The notes: generated by a model from the letters alone, not told the origin. A DNA stretch of 39,779 bases from Micromonosporaceae bacterium (GCA_020027875.1 JAHRHA010000052.1:1-39779); one strand, 5' to 3'. Counted from the first letter of the stretch, positions 30,265-38,707 are shown. Numbers and translations are program-made.

Positions 30265-31385
30265 TGGGCCTACTCGAGGACGAGCTGCGGACCACCTTCG
30301 CGGCACGAGTGACGGCCCCGCCGGCCGTTGACGACCCAGCCGGCCGGGCGATTCGATCGGCGGGTCGGACCCGTCGGCGCCGCGCCACGTTCGGAACGAC
30401 CGCGGTCGTCATCACGGTCGCCCTGGGTGGGGTTGGCATCGGCATGCTCAAGTCCCCGTGGTCGGATAGCGGTATCGACGGCGGCGCTGTTCCCCTGTTG
30501 ACCTCGCCCACCGCGGCCGCCCACCCTCCGGTCGACGTGCTCGCCGGCGGCACGATCGTCACCGCGGACGGCCGCGTGATCTCCTTGCCGAACCGGGCCA
30601 CGATCCTGTCCGCGGCACGCGTCCCGGACGGGTGGCTCGTTGAGACGCACGAGACCGGCTGGGCAACCCTCTGGTACGTCGATCCGGCCGGCCAGACGAG
30701 GGCGGTCGTCGATGGCGACTTCCTCACCATCTCCGGCGACGGCTCGAAGCTCGCCTGGAGCAAGGGCGGGACAGTCTCGGTCGGCGACCGGGTGGGCGCC
30801 ACGGTGACGGTGACGGCCCAGACCACTGGCACCGGCCTCCTCGGTCCAATCGCGTTCGCCGGCGGTGGAGTCCTCCTGGGAGGGTCGACGAAAGGCTCGG
30901 GTTACGACACGTTCGACATGTGGTACCCCGCGAAGGGCGCCTACAAGTCCGGCCCCCGCTCAACCGACAAGATCCTCGCGCCGACAGCCGATGGCTCTCA
31001 ACTCTGGGGACTTGCCGGAGAGGACGCGTCATGCCTCGCGCTGATCAAGCCGTTGGTACTGGCCGCCGTCCAATCGAACTGTGACCTGGATGTGGCCGGC
31101 GTACACAAGATCTTCCCGTCGCCGGACGGGCGGTGGCTCCTGGCGGTCGGCACCGAGCGGGTCGATCTGTACGACCTCGCGACAGTGTGGACCGCCAAGG
31201 GTCCGAGCGGGTCGTGGGCCGTTGCTGGGCAGAACGTCGCGGCGTGGGTGGACGGCGACACGTATGTCCTGGGTGGAGAGTTCAAACTGGTCCAGATCGA
31301 TGTCGGCGAGACACAGCCCACCGATATTCCGGTCGGCGGTACCACTGAGCGCTTCCTCACGCCCATACCGTCGCTCGGCGGGTGA
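30264..31385 (+). CDS. Membrane-anchored propeller protein, candidate anti-sigma/sensor
   Basis: A 373-residue protein with a cytosolic N-terminus of about 41 residues (ending in RTRRRR), one membrane helix (about 42-62, ATFGTTAVVITVALGGVGIGM) and a 310-residue extracytoplasmic beta-rich domain. The domain shares PPVDVL, TADG, ISL, GWLV, SGDGSKLAW, FDMW, CLAL and SPDGRWLL with the lipoprotein at 28571. The architecture, position behind the ECF gene and one-base overlap fit an anti-sigma factor with an external sensor domain, but the cytosolic part is short and shows no ZAS/RsrA-type Cys-His motif, so anti-sigma activity is inference. GAGAGGAAGG is the SD. Confidence 0.8.
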   Translation: MGLLEDELRTTFAARVTAPPAVDDPAGRAIRSAGRTRRRRATFGTTAVVITVALGGVGIGMLKSPWSDSGIDGGAVPLLTSPTAAAHPPVDVLAGGTIVTADGRVISLPNRATILSAARVPDGWLVETHETGWATLWYVDPAGQTRAVVDGDFLTISGDGSKLAWSKGGTVSVGDRVGATVTVTAQTTGTGLLGPIAFAGGGVLLGGSTKGSGYDTFDMWYPAKGAYKSGPRSTDKILAPTADGSQLWGLAGEDASCLALIKPLVLAAVQSNCDLDVAGVHKIFPSPDGRWLLAVGTERVDLYDLATVWTAKGPSGSWAVAGQNVAAWVDGDTYVLGGEFKLVQIDVGETQPTDIPVGGTTERFLTPIPSLGG

Positions 31386-31405
31386 TCAGGTAACGTCGGC
31401 GGGCG

Positions 31406-32248
31406 ATGCGCATCGATCTGCACACCCATTCGAACGTCTCCGATGGCACCTTCACGCCGGCTCAGGTCGTCGAAGCCGCCTCCGTGGCGGCGCTGGACGT
31501 GGTTGCCCTCACCGACCATGACGCAACGGCCGGCTGGTCATCGGCCGCCTCCGCCGCGGCGCGCGTCGGGATCGTCTTTGTCCCGGGCGTTGAGATGTCC
31601 TGTCGGTGGTACGGCGTCGAGCCCGCGATCGCGCTGCATTTGCTGGCCTACTACGTAGACGGGTCGCATGCGGGGCTGGTGGCCGAGATGGCCCGCGTCC
31701 GCGCGGCACGCGAGCAACGGGCCGAGCGGATCATCGCCCTCATGCGCGCCGACGGTGTCGACGTGACGTGGGAAGAGGTGCAGGCCTACGCCGCCGGCGG
31801 CACCGTCGGTCGACCCCATCTGGCCAGGGCCTTGATCCAGCGCGGGCTCGCGACGACGGTCGCGGAGGCGTTCGTGCCATCGATGCTGGGGGAGCGGTGG
31901 CGGCTGCCGAAAGAGGACACGGACGTCTTCGTGGCTCTCTCGCTCGTGCTTGACGCTGGCGGCGCGCCGGTCTTCGCCCACCCCCGGGCGACCAAGCGAG
32001 GCCGGGTCGTGCCCGACTCGCTGATCGTCGAGATGGCCGGTCACGGGCTCGCCGGTCTGGAGGCCGACCATGAGGATCACTCGCCGAAGCAGCGGGAGGA
32101 GGTCAGGGCGCTCGCGCTCGGGCTGGATCTGGTCGTGACCGGATCGAGCGACTTCCACGGGGCCAACAAGACGGTGGCCCTCGGCGCCCACCTGACCGCT
32201 CCCGGCGCATTCGAGCAGATTCGCGACCGTGCGCGCCAAACTTCATGA
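31406..32248 (+). CDS. PHP-domain phosphoesterase
   Basis: A 280-residue metal-dependent phosphoesterase of the PHP family (YciV/RNase AM-like). The metal ligands appear in order: RIDLHTHSNVSDG, the ALTDHD segment, PGVEMSC, VFAHP and TGSSDFHG. The insertion around residues 100-170 is usual for this subfamily. YciV-type members hydrolyse 3',5'-nucleotide bisphosphates and trim RNA ends; the substrate here is inferred from family only. The start is ATG 31406, 20 bp after the sensor gene. The stop lies in TCATGATCGAC. Confidence 0.9.
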   Translation: MRIDLHTHSNVSDGTFTPAQVVEAASVAALDVVALTDHDATAGWSSAASAAARVGIVFVPGVEMSCRWYGVEPAIALHLLAYYVDGSHAGLVAEMARVRAAREQRAERIIALMRADGVDVTWEEVQAYAAGGTVGRPHLARALIQRGLATTVAEAFVPSMLGERWRLPKEDTDVFVALSLVLDAGGAPVFAHPRATKRGRVVPDSLIVEMAGHGLAGLEADHEDHSPKQREEVRALALGLDLVVTGSSDFHGANKTVALGAHLTAPGAFEQIRDRARQTS

Positions 32249-32269
32249 TCGACAAGTGAGGATGAGCGG

Positions 32270-32878
32270 GTGGACGTCAAGCTCTTCGGCGAGGTCTTCA
32301 TCACCCTGCTGGTGATCACTGATCCGCCCGGCATGGTGCCGATCTTCCTGGCACTCACCGGGGCTCTGCCGAAACGTGAGCGCTACCGCGCGGCGTGGCA
32401 TGCGGTAGCCCTGGCCGGTGGCGTGATCGTGGTGTTCGCGGTGGGCGGGCAGCAGATCCTTCGCTATCTCGGCATCGACCTGCCCGCCCTGCAGGGTGCC
32501 GGCGGCATTCTGTTGCTGCTCATGGCTTTGGAGCTGCTCACCGGGCAGGTGGATGACCCGAACCGGCAGTTCACGACCAACGTGGCGTTGGTCCCGATCG
32601 GAACCCCGCTGCTGGCCGGCCCCGGCGCCATCGTTGCCACGATGCTCTTCGTAGAGCGGGCCAATGGGCTGGCGGGCTACGTCGCGATCAGCGTCGCCAT
32701 CGTGCTCGTGCTGCTGTCGGTGTGGCTGACCCTGCGCTTCTCGGGGCTGATCGTGAAGGTGCTGCGTCCGGCCGGGATCGAGGTGCTCACACGCATCGCC
32801 GGCCTGTTACTGGCCGCCATCGCGGTACAACTCGTGGCCGACGCGGTCGCTGCATTCGTCGCCGCGTACGGGGATTAG
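32270..32878 (+). CDS. MarC family integral membrane protein
   Basis: A 202-residue protein with six hydrophobic helices in the MarC/UPF0056 arrangement: an N-terminal FGEVFITLLVITDPPGMVPIFLAL, the reentrant-like LVPIGTPLLAGPGAIVATML and the C-terminal VLTRIAGLLLAAIAVQLVADAV. The role of MarC proteins is unproven; transport of small molecules is assumed. The start is GTG 32270, 21 bp after the PHP gene, so the genes are probably co-transcribed. Confidence 0.92.
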   Translation: MDVKLFGEVFITLLVITDPPGMVPIFLALTGALPKRERYRAAWHAVALAGGVIVVFAVGGQQILRYLGIDLPALQGAGGILLLLMALELLTGQVDDPNRQFTTNVALVPIGTPLLAGPGAIVATMLFVERANGLAGYVAISVAIVLVLLSVWLTLRFSGLIVKVLRPAGIEVLTRIAGLLLAAIAVQLVADAVAAFVAAYGD

Positions 32879-33000
32879 TCGCGTACTGGGAGTTGGGGTG
32901 AGCCGTGCCGCGGCGAGTCCGCTCAACTGTCGTACGCGGGTGGCAGGATCGGCACGTGCGTGGAGCTGGCCCGATCGACAGATCGGACACACCGGAGCAG

Positions 33001-33849
33001 ATGGGCCTCTTTCAGGAGCCTCTGCGGCTCTTCGTGTGCACGCCGAGCAAGCTGGCGGCCTTCGAGGACTGCCCGCGGCGCTACCGGTTTAGCTATGTTG
33101 ACCGGCCGACCCCGCAGAAGGGTCCTCCATGGGCCCACAATTCGCTGGGCGCGAGCGTGCACACGGCGCTGCGCTCGTGGTTCGATCTTCCCGTCGATAG
33201 GCGGCGGCCCGAGGCGCTGGTAACGCTTCTGCGCGCCACGTGGGTTCACGACGGATACCGGGACGGCATCCAGGAGCGCGAGACATTCGTGCGTGCGCTC
33301 GGCTGGCTACGCCGATACATCGATGGCCTTGAGCGTGAATTTGAGCCGATCGCGATCGAGCGGACCGTCGCCGCAAAGACGCCAACGCTCGCGCTCTCGG
33401 GCCGGGTCGACCGCATCGACGACGTGGCCGGGGAGCTCGTGATCGTCGACTACAAGACCGGACGTACGGGTCTCGGCCCGGACGACGCGCGGGGCTCCCG
33501 GGCGCTCGCGCTCTACGCGTTCGCGACCGAGCGGCTGTTTCGACGCCGCTGTCGCCGGGTCGAACTCCACCACCTGCCGACCGGCACGGTCGCCGCGCAT
33601 GAGCACACCGAGGAATCAGTCGCCCGGCATGTGCGCCGGGCCGAGCAGACCGCCGCCGATGTGGTGACCGCGGAGAAGGCTGTCGCCGACGGCGCCGACC
33701 CGGATGCGGCCTTCCCGACCACCCCCGGGACGATCTGCGGATGGTGTGACTTCCGCCGGATCTGCCCGGCCGGATCGCAGCGCCCCGGCAACGAGCCGTG
33801 GGCCTCAATCGAGCGTGGTTCCGATCCGCCCCCCGACACCCCCGACTAA
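33001..33849 (+). CDS. PD-(D/E)XK nuclease with Fe-S cluster (RecB/Cas4-like)
   Basis: A 282-residue nuclease. The Fe-S cysteines are Cys24 (FEDCPRRYRFSY) and the C-x2-C-x5-C group ICGWCDFRRICP near the C-terminus, the pattern of Cas4 and AddB. The nuclease core includes the LGASVHTALRSWF helix, the GRVDRID strand and VDYKTGR with the catalytic Lys. Such enzymes cut or trim DNA ends in repair; the M. tuberculosis counterpart would be Rv2119-like, from memory. ATG 33001 has GGAG 4 bp upstream; GTG starts at 32956 or 32905 would add 15 or 32 residues and cannot be excluded. No cas or rec genes adjoin. Confidence 0.88.
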   Translation: MGLFQEPLRLFVCTPSKLAAFEDCPRRYRFSYVDRPTPQKGPPWAHNSLGASVHTALRSWFDLPVDRRRPEALVTLLRATWVHDGYRDGIQERETFVRALGWLRRYIDGLEREFEPIAIERTVAAKTPTLALSGRVDRIDDVAGELVIVDYKTGRTGLGPDDARGSRALALYAFATERLFRRRCRRVELHHLPTGTVAAHEHTEESVARHVRRAEQTAADVVTAEKAVADGADPDAAFPTTPGTICGWCDFRRICPAGSQRPGNEPWASIERGSDPPPDTPD

Positions 33850-33899
33850 CCGCCCCTCAAGATCGCGGTGATCCTATAGCGAGCAAAAGCTCACTGGAT

Positions 33900-34238
33900 T
33901 CAACCGGCAGCGGTGTCGTGGTCGCGCGGGTGAACTTGTTCAACTACGCCGGAGTCGTGGTAGGTGCCGCGCTCATCGGCGTCATCGCTGACGCCGCGGA
34001 TCTGCGCCTCGCCTTCGGGGTGCCAGCCGTGCTGGTGCTCCTGACCGTCGCGCTCGCGCCCGCCTTCCGGGTGGCCGATGCGGCCCGGGCTGACGCTCGC
34101 GACGTCGCTTCTCGGGCCGGCGCGCGTCGGGCCGGCGATGGGCGGACCGGCTCCGCACGCGAGGACTCCGAGTTGGAGGACTCGGCGCGGGAGGACTCCG
34201 AGCGGGACAGTTCGGCGCGCTCCATCGCGGCACGGTAG
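33900..34238 (+). pseudogene. 3' remnant of an MFS transporter gene
   Basis: The frame read from about 33900 encodes GVVVARVNLFNYAGVVVGAALIGVIADAADLRLAFGVPAVLVLLTVALAPAFR, the last two membrane helices of a major facilitator transporter with the V-N-x-F-N-Y-A-G and L-R-x-A-F motifs, then a charged repetitive tail (SAREDSELEDSAREDSERDSSAR) to TAG 34236-34238. No 5' part is present: the preceding bases belong to the nuclease gene end and a short palindrome. It overlaps the MpaB-like gene on the other strand. Confidence 0.7.
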
Positions 34239-35101
34239 AGCGGCCCCTCCAAAGGTTTTGTCGGCAGGGCCCGGATGGCGGAGCGCAGGGCACGCGAGGT
34301 CAGCGTCGCGGCGAGATCGGTCGTCGGTAATGCCGGCAGACCATAGAGTCGCCGCGCCCACGGCGGAAGCAGGCTGAACCCGTACACGGCCACGCCTATC
34401 CACATGGGACGTACCAGCGTGAAGCCCAGACCCCACGGGAACGTGGGCACGGCGAGGAAGCGTGCCGTGGCCCGGGCCTCGGTGTTGGCGACCAGCCGGG
34501 GCCGCATGCCTTTGTAGTACGCCTCGGTCTCGCTCGCGGTCGCGGGAACGGTCGATGGATCAAGGCCTACCAGAGATGCGACGACGCGCTGCTCGTCGTA
34601 GTACCGGTCGACCTCGTCAGCTGACAGACCCAGGCCGGCCCGCTGCGCGGTGTGGCAGAACGACTCGGTCGCGGTGACGTACACCCAGCGCAGGAGGTCC
34701 GCCTCGTCAATGCGGAAGTCCTCGCCGGTGGTGGGGTCGACCCCGGACATCCGCGCATGGATCCGCCGGACCCGGGCGCCGGCCGCCTCGGCGCGCGCCG
34801 TCGGTCCGTACACGACCTCGCCATAGAAGCGAGCCGTACGGAACAGCCGCCCCCACGGATCCTCGCGAAAGTTCGAGTTCTGAACGACGCCGGCCAGCGC
34901 ACGCGGCAGCAGGCTCTGGAGGAGCAGCGCTCTGAAGCCCGCGAGCCACAGGATCGGCTCGGCGTGCAGCCGCCAGGTCACGCTGTCCGGACCGAACAGG
35001 CCGACGTCATGATTGCGCACCTCGCCGTCGCTGAGCAGGTCGGCGTCGTTTCGCGGGTCGGCGTCGATTCGCGGGTCGCGTTCGTCTGTGGTCGCGCGCA
35101 T
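33944..35101 (-). CDS. MpaB-like oxygenase (DUF2236) with extended C-terminus
   Basis: A 385-residue protein; residues 30-300 (DSVTWRLHAEPILWLAGFRALLLQSLLPRALAG ... LLPPWARRLYGLPALPTTDL) are the heme-binding DUF2236/MpaB domain related to rubber oxygenase Lcp. Typical members have about 280-310 residues. The last 85 residues are Ser/Ala/Arg/Thr-rich, low in complexity and lie antisense to the MFS remnant, so they probably arose by loss of the original stop and reading through it. The start at 35101 (MRATTDERDPRIDADPRND) has a repeat-like acidic N-terminus. The Fur gene 21 bp upstream is probably in the same operon. Substrate unknown. Confidence 0.82.
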   Translation of the reverse strand: MRATTDERDPRIDADPRNDADLLSDGEVRNHDVGLFGPDSVTWRLHAEPILWLAGFRALLLQSLLPRALAGVVQNSNFREDPWGRLFRTARFYGEVVYGPTARAEAAGARVRRIHARMSGVDPTTGEDFRIDEADLLRWVYVTATESFCHTAQRAGLGLSADEVDRYYDEQRVVASLVGLDPSTVPATASETEAYYKGMRPRLVANTEARATARFLAVPTFPWGLGFTLVRPMWIGVAVYGFSLLPPWARRLYGLPALPTTDLAATLTSRALRSAIRALPTKPLEGPLYRAAMERAELSRSESSRAESSNSESSRAEPVRPSPARRAPAREATSRASARAASATRKAGASATVRSTSTAGTPKARRRSAASAMTPMSAAPTTTPA

Positions 35102-35122
35102 GTGACTAGAGTGCCACGCGGC

Positions 35123-35575
35123 TCAGGACTCGACCGTAGCCTGGCACATTGGGCACAGGCCCCAGAACGTTACTTCTGCCTCATCGATGACGAAGCCGCC
35201 CGCCGTAGGGGGGTCGAGGCAGGGCGCGCGGCCGACCGTACAGTCCACGTCGGCGACGGCACCACAGCCCCGGCACACCACGTGATGGTGGTTGTCGCCG
35301 ACCCGGCGCTCGTATCGTGCCGCGCTGCCGGCCGGTTCGATCCGCCGGGCCAGCCCGGCCCGCGCCAGCGCCCCGAGGACGTCGTACACCGCCTGCGTCG
35401 AGACCGAGTCGAGCCGCTGACGAACCCGCGCGACGATGTGGTCGACCGCCAAGTGGCCACCCTCGGCGAGGATCTCGAGGACGGCCAGCCGCGGCCTGGT
35501 GACGCGCAGGCCCTGGGAGCGAAGAAGCCGCTCAGGCGAGCTCCCGGAACCGACACCCACGCCCAAGGCTCGCAC
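35123..35575 (-). CDS. Fur family metal-dependent repressor
   Basis: A 150-residue Fur-like regulator. The N-terminal winged helix (LRSQGLRVTRPRLAVLEILAEGGHLAVDHIVARVRQRLDSVSTQAVYDVL) is followed by the dimerisation domain with the metal-binding HHHVVCRGCG and CPMCQ, which supply the structural Zn pair of cysteines. DNHHHVVCRGC is typical of actinobacterial FurA/CatR-like and Zur-like members; which metal it senses cannot be decided. A GTG at 35575 is used, but a later GTG would start nearer SSPERLLRSQG. It is divergent from the DUF2231 gene over about 140 bp and close to the MpaB-like gene downstream. Confidence 0.9.
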   Translation of the reverse strand: MRALGVGVGSGSSPERLLRSQGLRVTRPRLAVLEILAEGGHLAVDHIVARVRQRLDSVSTQAVYDVLGALARAGLARRIEPAGSAARYERRVGDNHHHVVCRGCGAVADVDCTVGRAPCLDPPTAGGFVIDEAEVTFWGLCPMCQATVES

Positions 35576-35716
35576 CGGTTGAACCTGATCCGCTATCGGG
35601 TGCGTGTCCGAGTGCGGGTACGACGATCGGCGGGGGCGTTTCGCCGCGCGGATGCGTACCCTGAGCCAGACTCAATATCCGTCCGGCGGAAAGCGTCGCC
35701 GCGGTTAAGGGAGGAA

Positions 35717-36244
35717 ATGCACGTGTTCGAGGAGATCTTGGGTATCCCCGCACATCCCTTGCTTGTCCACGCGGCCGTCGTATTCGTCCCGCTACAGATA
35801 CTGGCAGCGCTCGCCTACGCACTCGTGCCGTTCGTGCGCCGATACATCGTGTGGTTCGTGGTGGGCATCGCCGTGATCGCACCGATCACCGTTTTCACAG
35901 CGAAGCTCTCGGGCGACGCCTTCCGCGCGCGCAAGATCCGTATTGGTCAGGCCAGCGACGAACTCCTGGCCCGCATCGACCAGCACAGCAGTTTCGGCGT
36001 ACGGACGCTCTACGCCTCGCTCATCCTGTCGGTACTGATGATTCTGATGCTTTTCGCGCAGACGCGGTCGCGGCGCGGCGTCGGGTCGCCCCCCGGTGGG
36101 GCTGAGACGAGTACCCCGGGCAAGGGATCGATGGTGCTCGGGATCATTCTCACCGTTGCTGTGCTGGGTGCCGGCGCGACGGCCGGTTACTTCGTCTTCA
36201 AGACAGGTGACAGTGGCGCGAAGATGGTCTGGACCGGTTCATAA
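35717..36244 (+). CDS. DUF2231 membrane protein
   Basis: A 175-residue membrane protein. It starts with the DUF2231 sequence ILGIPAHPLLVHAAVVFVPLQILAALAYA and continues through further hydrophobic helices (YIVWFVVGIAVIAPITVFTAKLSG, VRTLYASLILSVLMILMLFA, GIILTVAVLGAGATAGYF). The H-P-x-x-V-H-x-x-x-V motif is typical; family members are found near heme and c-type cytochrome genes, but no function is established. AGGGAGGA 4 bp upstream sets the start at ATG 35717. It ends 5 bp from the convergent gene. Confidence 0.9.
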   Translation: MHVFEEILGIPAHPLLVHAAVVFVPLQILAALAYALVPFVRRYIVWFVVGIAVIAPITVFTAKLSGDAFRARKIRIGQASDELLARIDQHSSFGVRTLYASLILSVLMILMLFAQTRSRRGVGSPPGGAETSTPGKGSMVLGIILTVAVLGAGATAGYFVFKTGDSGAKMVWTGS

Positions 36245-36249
36245 GCGGC

Positions 36250-36639
36250 TCAGAAGACTTCGCGTCCGCAGAGGGCACACAGGACGACGATCAGTATCGC
36301 GCCGACCACGATGCCGATGCCGCGTGTCAGGGTACGGGCGCGCGCTTCTTCCTCGTCAATGCGTATGTGGTCCTGCACCGGCAGCCGTCGTGGCTGGGCC
36401 GGCTCGACGATGCGCGGCGGTCGCCAGTCTCTGCGCGGCGGGGTCGTGGGCGGCGGCCCCTGGTAGGCAAGTCCCGGATACATCCGCGCCGGCCCGCCGG
36501 GCGATCCTCCAGTGTGGGCGTCGGCGGGGGGGCCGCCAATGGCGCCGGTGGCAGTACCGTCCGTACCGCTGCCACCGGTGGGGCCGCTGCCGGCAGATGC
36601 GGCCACGGGCCTATGCCAGTACACGTCGTCCGGCTGCAC
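36250..36639 (-). CDS. Hypothetical protein with one C-terminal membrane helix
   Basis: A 129-residue protein. Residues 1-90 are disordered and rich in Gly, Pro, Thr and Arg (AASAGSGPTGGSGTDGTATG; GPPPTTPPRRDWRPPRIVEPAQP), followed by an acidic helix (QDHIRIDEEEARARTLTRG) and a single membrane helix (IGIVVGAILIVVLCALCGREVF) at the C-terminus, so it is probably tail-anchored. I recognise no family. It starts at ATG 36639, 62 bp downstream of the RhlE helicase gene on the same strand. Confidence 0.7.
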   Translation of the reverse strand: MQPDDVYWHRPVAASAGSGPTGGSGTDGTATGAIGGPPADAHTGGSPGGPARMYPGLAYQGPPPTTPPRRDWRPPRIVEPAQPRRLPVQDHIRIDEEEARARTLTRGIGIVVGAILIVVLCALCGREVF

Positions 36640-36701
36640 ATCTCGACGCTACCGCACCAGTATTCGCCCGCGTCCCATGATCTGCTGCCCGGCTGTGTGG
36701 T

Positions 36702-38456
36702 TCAGCCGGCGACGGTGGCCGACCCGGCTGAGCCTGCTGCGCCTCCGCGGCGGCCACGCCGGCGCCGGCGCGGACGATCGCCCGCCTCGCCGACCGATGA
36801 ACCCTCCGGTGCGGAGTGGGAGTCCCCGGTCGCGCCGGCCGGAGCATCGCTGGCGGGGCTTTGCGTCGCGGTGCTGCCCCCGGCCGACTGGCTCACTGTT
36901 GCTCCGCCGCGGCGCCGCCGACGCGAACGCGGCGTACGGGATTCACCGTCGTGTGTGGACTCAGAGAGTGGCGACTCAGCATCGAGTGTGGACTCAACCG
37001 AGCGGATGGGCTTCGCGACGCTGCCATCGGTCGGGCCTCCGGGCGAAGGCCGCTGGCGCACCCGGCTGGAGCGGTCGGATCGCGCCGGTGCCTCGCCGGC
37101 CCGACCGCGACGGCGGCCGCCACCGAGATCCTCTTCGACCTCGGCACCGAGGCCGGCACGAGTTCGCCTCGCCTTGGGGAGGCTGCCGTTGACCGCTGGC
37201 GCGATGCCCAGATCCGTGAAGAGGTGGGGGGAGGTGTGGTACGTCTCGGGCGGCTCGGCCATGTCGAGGCCAAGGGTCTTGTCAATGATCCGCCAGCGCG
37301 GCATGTCCTCCCAGTCCACAAAGGTCACCGCAACACCGGTGGCGCCGGCCCGGCCGGTACGGCCGATGCGGTGGGTGTAGGTGTCCGGGTCCTCCGGGCA
37401 GTCGTAGTTGATCACGTGGGTCACGCCAGACACGTCCAATCCGCGCGCGGCTACGTCGGTCGCGACGAGCACGTCGACCTTGCCATTGCGGAACGCCCGA
37501 AGTGCGCGCTCGCGGGCACCTTGGCCGAGGTCGCCGTGGACGGCAGCGACAGCGAAGCCACGAACCTCGAGATCCTCGGCGGCGCGGTCGGCGGCTCGCT
37601 TCGTACGGGTGAAGATCATGGTGAGGCCGCGGCCTTCGGCTTGGAGGATGCGCGAGACCACCTCGACCTTGTTGAGCGGGTGCGTGCGGTAGACGACCTG
37701 CTTGGTCAGTGGCGAGGCAAGTGTCGAGGCGTCGTGGCGGGCGTGGATCGTTACGGGGTCGCGCAGGAAACGCCGGGCCAACATCACGATCGGGTCGGGC
37801 ATCGTCGCCGAGAACAGCATCGTCTGCCGGTCCTTCGGCAGCATGGCGAGGATCTTCTCGACGTCGTCGAGGAAGCCGAGGTCGAGCATCCGGTCGGCCT
37901 CGTCGAGGACGAGCGCGCGAACCTGGTCAAACCGGAGGAAGGGCTGTTGCCTGCCCTTGGCCGGCTTGGACAGGTCGAGCAGCCGACCGGGTGTGCCGAC
38001 GATGATCTCGACACCTCGCCGGAGAGCCTCAATCTGAGGCTCGTACGCCACACCGCCGTAAACCGGCAGCACGCGCACGCCACGGGTACGGCCGGCGGCC
38101 TGGATGTCGCGAGCCACCTGCAGCCCGAGCTCACGGGTGGGGACCACGACGAGAGCCTGCGGTGAACCGTCGGCCCCTTCGTCCGGGGCGACGAGGCGGT
38201 CTAGGAGCGGGACGCCGAACCCTAGTGTCTTGCCGGTGCCAGTCGGTGCCTGGCCGATGAGATCGGTGCCCCGAAGAGCGATCGGCAGCGCGTACTCCTG
38301 GATGGCGAAGGCGCGGGTGATCCCGACGGACTCGAGCGCTGCCACGGTTTCGGCTCGGGCGCCGAGCTCGGCGAAGGTAGGGGAGTCGGGGCGGACTGGG
38401 GCGCGGGCGGCCAGCTCGGCGCCGGCCGGAAGCTGAATTTCTTCGATATTCGTCAC
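36702..38456 (-). CDS. rhlE: DEAD-box RNA helicase (RhlE-like)
   Basis: A 584-residue helicase. Q-motif (FAIQEYALP), motif I APTGTGKT, Ia PTRELGLQVA, Ib TPGRLLD, II DEAD, III SAT, IV IFTRT, V ATDVAARGLD and VI HRIGRTGRAG occur in order in residues 25-400. The last 190 residues are basic, Arg/Gly/Ser-rich (GGGRRRGRAG; RSRRRRRGG; RPRRRRRGRRGGAAG), an RNA-binding tail usual in actinobacterial RhlE. It unwinds short RNA duplexes in ribosome assembly or decay. The start is GTG 38456. It is divergent from the ferritin-like gene, the same pair as Rv3211/Rv3210c in M. tuberculosis, from memory. Confidence 0.94.
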   Translation of the reverse strand: MTNIEEIQLPAGAELAARAPVRPDSPTFAELGARAETVAALESVGITRAFAIQEYALPIALRGTDLIGQAPTGTGKTLGFGVPLLDRLVAPDEGADGSPQALVVVPTRELGLQVARDIQAAGRTRGVRVLPVYGGVAYEPQIEALRRGVEIIVGTPGRLLDLSKPAKGRQQPFLRFDQVRALVLDEADRMLDLGFLDDVEKILAMLPKDRQTMLFSATMPDPIVMLARRFLRDPVTIHARHDASTLASPLTKQVVYRTHPLNKVEVVSRILQAEGRGLTMIFTRTKRAADRAAEDLEVRGFAVAAVHGDLGQGARERALRAFRNGKVDVLVATDVAARGLDVSGVTHVINYDCPEDPDTYTHRIGRTGRAGATGVAVTFVDWEDMPRWRIIDKTLGLDMAEPPETYHTSPHLFTDLGIAPAVNGSLPKARRTRAGLGAEVEEDLGGGRRRGRAGEAPARSDRSSRVRQRPSPGGPTDGSVAKPIRSVESTLDAESPLSESTHDGESRTPRSRRRRRGGATVSQSAGGSTATQSPASDAPAGATGDSHSAPEGSSVGEAGDRPRRRRRGRRGGAAGSAGSATVAG

Positions 38457-38707
38457 TGTGGTGGGGTGTCCCTAATTTGTGTTCGGGAGCGCCCCGCACA
38501 TGATCGGGTGCGCTCATTCTTCGGCGCGGGCCGCTCACGACGACGATGGGAAATGGTCGTCGCGGGCCTACACGCGCGGCGCGGGCGCTGGTCGGTTCGA
38601 CCGTGGCGTCCGCGGGCAACGATGTAATGGTACGTCCAGGTGGACATATTGACGAAGAGGGTGTGCCGCGCCGCATTCCGTGGCGCGCGCGGCGGTAGCC
38701 TGCGGGC

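Noticed and set aside
33001..33849. Cas4 of a CRISPR system
   Set aside because: The Fe-S and nuclease motifs match Cas4-like proteins, but there are no cas genes or repeats nearby and the same type of protein is common as a stand-alone RecB-like nuclease.
34652..36244. 530-residue + strand reading ending in DUF2231
   Set aside because: Its first 350 codons run antisense to the MpaB and Fur genes with composition typical of a shadow frame. The strong SD before ATG 35717 gives the real start.
36816..38165. 449-residue + strand frame antisense to rhlE
   Set aside because: It mirrors the helicase codons and has no recognisable domain or SD.
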